NCBI RefSeq assembly: GCF_004217545.1 | Contig: NZ_SHKY01000001.1 | Coordinates: 868,001 to 932,000 of the forward strand | Source of the DNA: Krasilnikovia cinnamomea | Lineage (GTDB): Bacteria > Actinomycetota > Actinomycetes > Mycobacteriales > Micromonosporaceae | Length of the DNA stretch: 64,000 nt | Direction: 5' to 3' | In this document: piece by piece, positions 43,533-50,355 of the stretch | Layout: the number at the start of each line of letters is the position of its first letter | Position numbering within the stretch: the first letter of the stretch is position 1 | The notes under the pieces: generated by a model | Told to the model about the DNA's origin: nothing | Database searches by the model: none | Seen by the model: the letters and a program-made list of their open reading frames with translations, nothing else | Translations under genes and position numbers: made by a program

Positions 43533-44546
43533 ATGACATCGACCGTGCCCCGGGTGGGGATCACCGCGGCGGCCGCGTACCTGCCAGCGCAGGAGGTGGC
43601 CACCGCCGACCTGCAGCAGCGGGTGGCGGCGGCCAGCGGCCTGCCGCTGCCCGCCGGGATGTTCGCGCAGGCCACCGGGATCGACCGGCGCCGGGTCGCC
43701 CGGGACGACGAGTACGCCTCGGACCTGGCGATCGGCGCCGCCCGGCAGGTGCTGGCCGAGACCGACCTGCACGCCCTCGACATCGACCTGCTGCTGTACG
43801 CCTCGGCGACCCGCGACATGGTGGAACCGGCGACCGCCCACGTGGTGCAGTCCGCGCTCGGCGGACGGGCGCACGCCTTGGACGTCACCAACGCCTGCAA
43901 CAGCTTCCTCAACGGCGTCGACCTGGCCCGCTCCATGATCCTGTCCGGCCGGGCCCGGCGGGCGCTCGTGGTCACCGGCGAGACACCGACCCGCGCGATG
44001 CGCCCCCGGCTGGCCGACCTGGCGCAGGCCCGCACCGCGCTGGCCGGGTTCACGTTCGGCGACGCCGGGGCGGCCGTGCTGGTGGAGCCGGTGGCCAGCG
44101 GCGGCATCCTCGACGTGGACACGGAGACGCACTCCCAGCACTGGGACGTCGGCGGCATCTTCGGTGGCGGGTCCCGGCACCCGCGCGGCGACGAGCACAC
44201 CTACTTCACCGGCGACGGGCACAAGCTGCGCGGGGTCTTCGAGAAGATCGGGCTCGGCCTGCTGGAACGGGTCGCCCACCGCACCGGGCTGGGCTGGGAC
44301 GACTACGCGCGGGTGCTGGTGCACCAGGTGACGTGGCCGTACCTGCGCCGGTTCGTGGAGGTGGCCGGGGTGCCCGAGGACAAGCTGGTGGTGACCGTGC
44401 CCGAGCTGGGCAACCTGGCCAGTGCGACCCTCGGCGTGCAGCTGGCCCGGATCCGGCCGCAGCTGCGCCCCGGCGACCGGGTGCTGTTCGTCGGCCTGGG
44501 CGGCGGGGTCAGCCTCATGACGATGGTGTGGGAGGTGTCCCCATGA
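43533..44546 (+). CDS. Ketoacyl synthase III-type thiolase-fold condensing enzyme
   Basis: 337 aa, ATG 43533. It has the FabH/OleA-like catalytic triad: Cys in ALDVTNACNSFLNGVDLA, His in ARVLVHQVTWPYLRRF, and Asn in VPELGNLASATLGVQLA. It begins VGITAAAAYLPAQEV. It could make a beta-ketoacyl chain from an acyl-CoA or acyl-ACP. Primary FabH is unlikely, because the gene leads an operon with two GT2 enzymes, an adenylate-forming ligase and a P450, all overlapping by 1-4 bases. No acyl-carrier protein or reductase is present. Confidence 0.85.
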   Translation: MTSTVPRVGITAAAAYLPAQEVATADLQQRVAAASGLPLPAGMFAQATGIDRRRVARDDEYASDLAIGAARQVLAETDLHALDIDLLLYASATRDMVEPATAHVVQSALGGRAHALDVTNACNSFLNGVDLARSMILSGRARRALVVTGETPTRAMRPRLADLAQARTALAGFTFGDAGAAVLVEPVASGGILDVDTETHSQHWDVGGIFGGGSRHPRGDEHTYFTGDGHKLRGVFEKIGLGLLERVAHRTGLGWDDYARVLVHQVTWPYLRRFVEVAGVPEDKLVVTVPELGNLASATLGVQLARIRPQLRPGDRVLFVGLGGGVSLMTMVWEVSP

Positions 44547-45277
44547 GCATGTGGGTGGTGGTGCCCGCGTACAACGAGGCGGGGCGGATCGGCCAGACCC
44601 TGGACGCGCTGGCCGCGCAGACCGACACCGACTTCACGCTGCTGGTGGTCGACAACGGCTCGACCGACGGCACGGCGGACATCGCGCGCGGTTTCGCGGC
44701 CCGCGCCCCGTTCGGCGTGCACGTGCTGGTGGAACCGGAGAAGGGGGTGGGCTGCGCGGTGGACACCGGCTTCCGGCACGCCATCGCGCACGGCGCCACC
44801 CTGCTGGCCCGCACGGACGCCGACTGTCTGCCCCGCCCCGGCTGGCTGGCCGCCGCCCGGGCCGGGCTCGTCGGCGGGGCCGGGCTGATGTGCGGGCGGG
44901 TCACGGCCCGCCGCGACGAGCACGGGCCGGTGGGCCGGGCCGCGTTCGGGGCACTGGTCGCGATCGCGGGAGCGTTCGGGCGGCTGCGTCCCGCGCACCG
45001 CGGCGCCGGGTACCTCGCGCCGTACCGGATGCACGCGGGCAACAACATGGCGATCACCCCCGAGCTGTACGAGGCATGCGGCGGGATGCCCCGGCGCCCG
45101 TCCCCCACCGACCGCACCTTCCTCAACCGGGTCCGGCGTACCACCGCGGCGATCCGGCACGACCGGCGGATGGTGGTGGAGAACTCGACCCGGCGGCTGC
45201 GCGCGTACGGGCTGGTCGGCACCGCGAAGTGGTATCTGGACCGGGGCAGCGGCGCGCGTACGCAGGATCCCCGCTGA
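44543..45277 (+). CDS. GT2 family glycosyltransferase, copy 1
   Basis: 244 aa, ATG 44543, overlapping the KASIII stop (ATGA). The GT-A fold N-terminus is WVVVPAYNEAGRIGQTLDAL, LLVVDNGSTDGTADIA, EKGVGCAVDTGFRHAI and the DXD-type LLARTDADCLPRPGW. It has no transmembrane helices. It is clearly paralogous to the GT2 at 46743. The acceptor may be the lipid or hydroxylated product made by the neighbouring enzymes. Donor sugar unknown. Confidence 0.88.
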   Translation: MSMWVVVPAYNEAGRIGQTLDALAAQTDTDFTLLVVDNGSTDGTADIARGFAARAPFGVHVLVEPEKGVGCAVDTGFRHAIAHGATLLARTDADCLPRPGWLAAARAGLVGGAGLMCGRVTARRDEHGPVGRAAFGALVAIAGAFGRLRPAHRGAGYLAPYRMHAGNNMAITPELYEACGGMPRRPSPTDRTFLNRVRRTTAAIRHDRRMVVENSTRRLRAYGLVGTAKWYLDRGSGARTQDPR

Positions 45278-46746
45278 TGCTCGGCGACCTGCTGGCGAGC
45301 CTGCGCGACGACGACGAGCGCCCCGCGATCCTGACCGCCGGGCGCACCGGGCGCACCGTGGTCCGGGCCCGCCGGGGCGAGCTGTCCCGGCTGGCGGCCG
45401 GGTACGCGGCCGCGCTGCACGCGCGCGGGCTCGCACCGGGCGACACCGTCGGCGTGGCGGTGCGGCCGGGGCCCCGGTCACTGGCGGTGGTGCTGGCCGC
45501 GTACCGGCTGGGGTTGCGGGTGGCCGTGCTGGACCCGACCGCGGGCCCGGACGTGCTGCTGGCCCGGCTGGGTGTGGCCGCGCCCCGGCTGGTGCTGGCC
45601 GACGCGGCCGCGCAGGCGGTGGCCGGGTGGGCCGCCCCGCTGGCCCGGCGCGCCCAGCTGGCCCTGCCGGACCTGACCGCACTGGCCCCGGCGGCGACGA
45701 TCGGGCCCCGGCTGCCCGGCAGCGCCCCGGCGCTGGCCCCCGCGACCGGCCCGGCACCGGTGTACGACGGCGACGGCGACGCCGTGGTGATCTTCACGTC
45801 GGGCACCACGAGTTCGCCGCGCGCGGTGGTGCACACCCGGGCCAGCCTGGCCGCGGGGATGCGGGCGGTGACCGAACTGGTCCGGCCGGTGCCGGGTGCG
45901 GCCGTGCTGGGCGGCACGTTCTTCGTCCTGGTCCCGTCGCTGGCGGCGGGCGCTCCCGTGGCGCTGCCCGCCCGCCGCCCCCGGCTGCTGGCCCGGCAGG
46001 CGGCCCGGCTCGGTCCGCAGGCCACCTACTTGACCCCGCCGCAACTGCGCGCCGCCCTGGCCGCGGGCACCCGGTTCACCGGCCGGGTGTACAGCGGTTC
46101 CGCGCCGGTCAGCGCGGGCCTGCTGGCGGCGGTCCGCCGCGCCGGCGCCCGCGAGGCCTGGGGGGTGTACGCGCTGACCGAGGTGTTCCCGGCCGCCGCC
46201 GTCGAGTCCGCCGGCAAGGCCGCATTCGACGGCGTGGGCGATCTCGTCGGCGAGCTGCTGCCCGGCGTGCGGGCACGTGTCGACGCCGACGGCCAGCTCC
46301 TGCTCGCAGGCCCGAACACGGCCGACCGCTACCTCGGTGAGCCGCCGATGACCTGGGTGGCGACCGGCGACGTCGGCCGGCTCGAGGGCCGCCGGGTGGT
46401 GCTGGGTGGCCGGTGCAAGGACATGATCCTGCGCGGTGCCGAGAACATCTACCCCGGACTGTACGAGCCCGCCCTGCACGTGCCCGGCGTCGAGCTGGCG
46501 GTGCTCGTGGGGGTGCCCGCCGACGACGGTGACGAGCGGGTCGTCGCCCTCGTGCAACCGGAACCCGGCGTCGCGGAGACCACGGTGCGGGCCGCCCTGC
46601 GCGGCCCCTTGGCCCGGATGGGCGCCGCCCGCCCCGACGACGTGCTGCTCACCGGGGTCCCGCTGGCGGGCCGGTCCCGCAAACCGGACCGGGCCGCCGC
46701 CGCGCGCCTGGCCGCGGCCCACCTCACCGCGGGCGGACACCGATGA
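45277..46746 (+). CDS. Adenylate-forming (acyl-CoA/ANL-type) synthetase
   Basis: 489 aa, ATG 45277, sharing one base with the GT2 stop. ANL core motifs are IFTSGTTSSPRAVVHTRASL (P-loop), GVYALTEVFPAAAV, ATGDVGRLEGRRVVLGGRCK, and DMILRGAENIYPGLYE, with a terminal AGRSRKPDR that supplies the likely catalytic Lys. It should activate a carboxylate as an acyl-AMP, giving an acyl-CoA or, if OleC-like, a beta-lactone. The sequence alone does not decide between these. It is third of five coupled genes. Confidence 0.85.
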   Translation: MLGDLLASLRDDDERPAILTAGRTGRTVVRARRGELSRLAAGYAAALHARGLAPGDTVGVAVRPGPRSLAVVLAAYRLGLRVAVLDPTAGPDVLLARLGVAAPRLVLADAAAQAVAGWAAPLARRAQLALPDLTALAPAATIGPRLPGSAPALAPATGPAPVYDGDGDAVVIFTSGTTSSPRAVVHTRASLAAGMRAVTELVRPVPGAAVLGGTFFVLVPSLAAGAPVALPARRPRLLARQAARLGPQATYLTPPQLRAALAAGTRFTGRVYSGSAPVSAGLLAAVRRAGAREAWGVYALTEVFPAAAVESAGKAAFDGVGDLVGELLPGVRARVDADGQLLLAGPNTADRYLGEPPMTWVATGDVGRLEGRRVVLGGRCKDMILRGAENIYPGLYEPALHVPGVELAVLVGVPADDGDERVVALVQPEPGVAETTVRAALRGPLARMGAARPDDVLLTGVPLAGRSRKPDRAAAARLAAAHLTAGGHR

Positions 46747-47489
46747 CGCTGGCCGTGGTGGTGCCCGCGTACAACGAGCAGGCGTGGATCCCCGCCACCC
46801 TGCGGGCACTGGCCGCCCAGACCGACACCGACTTCACCCTGGTCGTCGTGGACAACGCCAGCACGGACGGCACGGCCGGGGTGGTGCGCGCGTTCGCCCG
46901 CGACAGCGGGCTGGACGTACGGCTGATCCGCGAGCCGCAGCCCGGGGCGGGCACCGCCGCCGACACCGGATTCCGGTACGCCATCGCGCACGGCGCCACC
47001 CTGCTGGCCCGTACGGACGCGGACTGTGTCCCGGCGCGCGACTGGGTGGCCACCGCCCGGTCACTGCTGGCGGGCGGGGCGGAGCTGGTGTGCGGGCGCA
47101 GCGTCCCGCGCCGCGACGAGCACCCCGGCCCGGTCCACCGGTACGTCTTCCCCGCCGCGGTGCGCCTCGCCGCGCTGTACGGCCGCTTCCGCAAAGCCCA
47201 CCGCGACCCCGCGTTCCGCACCCCGTACGTGCTGGTGCACGGCCACAACCTGGCGCTCACCGCGGAGCTGTACCTGCGCTGCGGCGGCACCCCGAGGGAG
47301 GCGCTGGCGGACGGCGCCGAGGACGTCACCCTGCTGAACCGGGCCCGGCGGCACACCGACCGGATCGTGCGCGCCGAGCACCTGGTCGTGCAGGCGAGCC
47401 TGCGCCGACTGCGGGCGTGGGGTCCACGGCGGACCCTGCTGTGGCACTGGGACCGCCGGTACGCGCCCGCCGAGGTGCACGTCCGATGA
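46743..47489 (+). CDS. GT2 family glycosyltransferase, copy 2
   Basis: 248 aa, ATG 46743, overlapping the ligase stop (ATGA). Near-identical blocks to copy 1 include VVVPAYNE, ALAAQTDTDFTL, VVDNASTDGTAG and AIAHGATLLARTDADCVPA. C-terminal sequence differs (LVHGHNLALTAELYLRCGG). The two copies probably arose by duplication and may add two different sugars or work as a pair. Soluble GT-A fold, inverting family. Confidence 0.88.
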   Translation: MTLAVVVPAYNEQAWIPATLRALAAQTDTDFTLVVVDNASTDGTAGVVRAFARDSGLDVRLIREPQPGAGTAADTGFRYAIAHGATLLARTDADCVPARDWVATARSLLAGGAELVCGRSVPRRDEHPGPVHRYVFPAAVRLAALYGRFRKAHRDPAFRTPYVLVHGHNLALTAELYLRCGGTPREALADGAEDVTLLNRARRHTDRIVRAEHLVVQASLRRLRAWGPRRTLLWHWDRRYAPAEVHVR

Positions 47490-48775
47490 GAGCCCGTCGC
47501 CGGGACCGCCGGGTCTATCTCGGCAGCCATCCCGTCCTGTTCGCGTTGCTGGCGCTCAGCCGGTGCCGCCCGGTGCTGCGGCTCGGCGGCACGCTGCTGG
47601 TGCACGACCGGGCGGCGTACCTGGCCGCGTTGACCCGGGTGCCGTTGGACCGGACCGCGGCGGGCACCACGGGCGGTGTGGCGGCCGAGCTGACCGGCGG
47701 CGAGCTGCTGTTCGACCAGCACGGCGGCGAGCACCGGCGGGCCCGGCGGGCGCTGGCGGACGCCCTGGGCGCCAGCGGCGTGGCCCGGTTGCGTCCGGTG
47801 TGGACCGCCGTCCTGGCGCGGGGCCTGGCGCCGTTGGCGGACGGCGGCGAGGTGGACCTCGTACCGGTCGCGGCCGAGCTGGCCGGGGTCACCGCGGCGG
47901 CCCTGCTGGGTGTCGCGGTCGACCCGCTGACGCTGGCGGACGCCGCGCGGGAGGCCGGGGCGACCGCCGCCCGCGCGCACCTGCCGGGCCCCGGCCGCCG
48001 CCGCGCACAGCGAGCGGCGCGGCGGGCGGCGACCCGGCTCACCGCCCTGACCACCCCCGGCGGCGGCCCGCCGACCGGCCCGGGCGCGCCCGGTGGTGGC
48101 GCGGCGCCGACCGGTGGCGGGTCGGAGCTGGCCGGTGGCGGGGCGGGGCTGGCCGGTGGCGGGGCGGGGCTGGCCGGTGGCGGGGCGGGGCTGGCCGGTG
48201 GCGGGGCGGGGCTGACCGGTGGCGGGTCGGAGCTGGCCGGTGGCGGGGCGGGTCTGGCGGCGATGCTGGCGGCCGCCGCCGTGAACACGACGGTCTCCGC
48301 GCTGCCACGCGCCGCGGCGTGGGCGGCCGACGCGGACCTGTGGCGCTACGCGGACCGGCCCGCCCTGGTCGACGAGCTGCTGCGGGTCACCGCACCCACC
48401 CCACTGCTGCCCCGGGTGGCGGCAGGGCCGGGTGATCTGGGCACCACGGCGGCAGGGCCGGGCGAGCTGGGCACCACGGCGGGGCCAGGTGGTTGCCCGG
48501 TGCGGGCCGGGGACCGGCTGCTGCTGGTCACCCGGCACGCGGCGGACGCGCACCGGTCCGATCCGGATCCGGTCGCGCCGGCCCCGCCCCAGGTGGCGCA
48601 GGTGGTGTTCGGTGCGGGCCCCCATGCCTGCCCGGGGGCGAGGCTGGCCCGGGCGCAGCTCGCGGATCTGCTGGCCGCGCTCGCGCCGTACCGGCCGGAG
48701 GTGGTGCGGGCGCGGGTGGACCGCCGGTCGGCCCTGCCGGGCTGGCGCAGCCTGGTGGTGCGGCCGACCCGGTGA
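47486..48775 (+). CDS. Cytochrome P450 with Gly-rich repeat insertion and atypical I-helix
   Basis: 429 aa, ATG 47486 (ATGA overlap). The haem loop is FGAGPHACPGARLARAQL. The ExxR motif is DELLRVTAPTPLLPR. FDQHGGEHRRARRALADAL is the C-helix region. The I-helix reads AMLAAAAVNTTVSAL, so the usual acidic residue before TT is Asn. Just before it lies a disordered insertion made of six LAGGGAG-type 7-mers; a second small repeat (AGPGDLGTTA) lies between ExxR and the haem loop. Both are in frame. Redox partners are not encoded nearby. It is last gene of the KASIII-GT2-ligase-GT2-P450 operon. Confidence 0.85.
   Translation: MRARRRDRRVYLGSHPVLFALLALSRCRPVLRLGGTLLVHDRAAYLAALTRVPLDRTAAGTTGGVAAELTGGELLFDQHGGEHRRARRALADALGASGVARLRPVWTAVLARGLAPLADGGEVDLVPVAAELAGVTAAALLGVAVDPLTLADAAREAGATAARAHLPGPGRRRAQRAARRAATRLTALTTPGGGPPTGPGAPGGGAAPTGGGSELAGGGAGLAGGGAGLAGGGAGLAGGGAGLTGGGSELAGGGAGLAAMLAAAAVNTTVSALPRAAAWAADADLWRYADRPALVDELLRVTAPTPLLPRVAAGPGDLGTTAAGPGELGTTAGPGGCPVRAGDRLLLVTRHAADAHRSDPDPVAPAPPQVAQVVFGAGPHACPGARLARAQLADLLAALAPYRPEVVRARVDRRSALPGWRSLVVRPTR
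48128..48253 (+). repeat. 21-bp minisatellite (LAGGGAG units) in P450 gene
   Basis: Six consecutive 21-bp units occur: four identical (CTGGCCGGTGGCGGGGCGGGG) at 48128, 48149, 48170 and 48191, and two variants at 48212 and 48233. They stay in frame. A change in copy number would preserve the frame, so length polymorphism between strains is expected. Confidence 0.95.
48421..48480 (+). repeat. 30-bp direct repeat (AGPG-LGTTA units) in P450 gene
   Basis: Two 30-bp copies (48421-48450 and 48451-48480) differing at three positions, plus a partial third, encode a ten-residue unit. They lie between the ExxR motif and the haem-binding loop, where P450s normally have the meander region. Confidence 0.9.
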
Positions 48776-48786
48776 GCGCGGTTGCC

Positions 48787-49386
48787 CTACTTGGTGCGGA
48801 TGGGGGGTGAGCGGTAGACGGTCGCCGCGTGGGTGCCGTCGCCGCTGCGCCGCTGGACCACGGCGTCGATGGAGAACACGTACCCCGTCTTGGGTGTGAG
48901 GCCGGTGATGCGGCCGGTCATCTTGCCGCAGGGCGACGCGGGCTGGATCGTCACGAAGCCGTAGTCGCGCTGTCTGCCGACCCTGAGGTCCTGGCTGATC
49001 GCGGTGAGCCGGAACTCGACCAGGTTGTAGCCGCCGATGTTGTACCAGGTGGCCACGGCGTCGGTGGTCCCGGTCGTGACGTCCAGGGCGTCGATCCGGG
49101 AGAAGTCGTAGGTCCGCGGCTCGCAGGTCTGGCCGTTGGTGGGCACCGGGGTCGCGGAGGGCAACGGCAGGAAGCCGGTCGCGACGGGGCTGGGCGCCGG
49201 GGCGCGGTAGCTCGGCGTCGGCGACGGCGTGGGCTTGCCCTGCGCCACCACGATCCACGGCGGACCGCCGGACGGCGGGCTGGTGGAGGGCACGCCCGCG
49301 CTCGGCGTCAGCAGGCTTGACGCGCTGCCGCAGCCGGCCAGAAGGGCGACTGCCAACGGCAGCACCGCCCAACTCCTGGGTCGCAC
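48787..49386 (-). CDS. Secreted lipoprotein with fibronectin III-like domain
   Basis: 199 aa from GTG 49386, with GGGAGG five bases upstream. The signal peptide ends in the lipobox LALLAGC-type sequence (PLAVALLAGCG). A Pro/Ser/Thr linker follows to about residue 85. The C-terminal ~110 residues (FSRIDALDVTTGTTDAVATW ... FRLTAISQDLRVG ... GRITGLTPKTGYVFSIDAVV) have a FnIII-like pattern. It is probably exposed outside the membrane. Function unknown. Convergent with the P450 gene across 11 bases. Confidence 0.7.
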   Translation of the reverse strand: MRPRSWAVLPLAVALLAGCGSASSLLTPSAGVPSTSPPSGGPPWIVVAQGKPTPSPTPSYRAPAPSPVATGFLPLPSATPVPTNGQTCEPRTYDFSRIDALDVTTGTTDAVATWYNIGGYNLVEFRLTAISQDLRVGRQRDYGFVTIQPASPCGKMTGRITGLTPKTGYVFSIDAVVQRRSGDGTHAATVYRSPPIRTK

Positions 49387-49444
49387 GGCGCCTCCCGCCG
49401 ATCGGACTGTTACCCGGTTCAGATCGGACGCGGCACCGGCCACT

Positions 49445-50161
49445 TTAGTGATCTTGGCGATAGTGATCGCGGGCCCGGCGCGCGAGCTGGGTGGTGGCCG
49501 TCGAGTTCGCCCAGGTACCCAGGATCACACCGGCCCCGGGGATGATCTTGGCAAACATCCGCTTGGTCGCCTTGATGCCCGTCATCTGGGCCAGCTTCGC
49601 CCCGAGCCGCAGGATCGCGCCGGTCAGCGGCCGGTCGGTCACCCCCTCGAAGATCCGGCTGGCCCGTTCCCGGCCGGCGGCCACCCCGAGCGCCAGCCGG
49701 GCCGACTCGGCGATCCGGTGCACCCGCTGCAACACCAGCAGATCGGTGGCCCGGGCGGGATGGGTCGGATCGAGGCCGTACGCCGCCGCGACGTGCAGCA
49801 CCATCCGCGCCTGCGTCCAGGCCAGCACGCCGACGTCCACGACGGCACCGGGCAACCCGACGGCGCCGGAGATCGCACCGGAGAGCCGGGCCTGGTGGGT
49901 GAAGCGCCGGATGGCGAGCTGCGCCACGGCGTCCGGGCCGGCGTCCGGCCGCTCGGCCCGGGTACGCGCCGCCCACGCGCGGGCCTGCGGCCCCAGGCGG
50001 CGCACGGCCTCCAGCGCGAGGTGCTCCGGGGCGTACTCGGGGTCGGCCTTCATCCGGGCCCACAGCGTGCCGGGCGGCCCGGCGCTCTCCGGTCGCGGAC
50101 CGGACCGGTCGTCGGCGGGCGGGGCGGTCGTCTCGGGCGGGGACTGCATGCGGTCGCTCAC
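49445..50161 (-). CDS. EcsC family protein
   Basis: 238 aa from GTG 50161, eight bases after GGAG. A longer frame exists but lacks support. The core resembles EcsC: LAIRRFTHQARLSGAISGAV, GLPGAVVDVGVLAWTQARMV, LHVAAAYGLDPTHPARATDL and KRMFAKIIPGAGVILGTWAN. Mildly hydrophobic segments suggest membrane association. EcsC proteins are linked to ABC exporters and secretion in Bacillus, but this copy has no transporter neighbour. Divergent from the GGDEF/EAL gene. Confidence 0.75.
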   Translation of the reverse strand: MSDRMQSPPETTAPPADDRSGPRPESAGPPGTLWARMKADPEYAPEHLALEAVRRLGPQARAWAARTRAERPDAGPDAVAQLAIRRFTHQARLSGAISGAVGLPGAVVDVGVLAWTQARMVLHVAAAYGLDPTHPARATDLLVLQRVHRIAESARLALGVAAGRERASRIFEGVTDRPLTGAILRLGAKLAQMTGIKATKRMFAKIIPGAGVILGTWANSTATTQLARRARDHYRQDH

Positions 50162-50355
50162 CAGATCGCTCCGGAGGGGAGAAGGAAGGGATCCTCCCCC
50201 AATTGTGCCGTGCAGATGCACGTGCACGCGTACCGCACCCGATCATCGCGCTGACCAGCCCTGACGCGTTCTGCTCAGACCATTGGGCGGGCGACCGATA
50301 AGCCAGGCCGAGGGGCACGCGGGTGCCCTGGGCGGACACCGGAAGGCGACAAGGC

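Noticed and set aside
43533..48775. Complete OleABCD olefin/beta-lactone cluster
   Set aside because: A KASIII-type and an ANL-type gene are present, but there is no OleB hydrolase or OleD reductase, and two GT2s and a P450 are extra. The comparison is kept only as a partial analogy.
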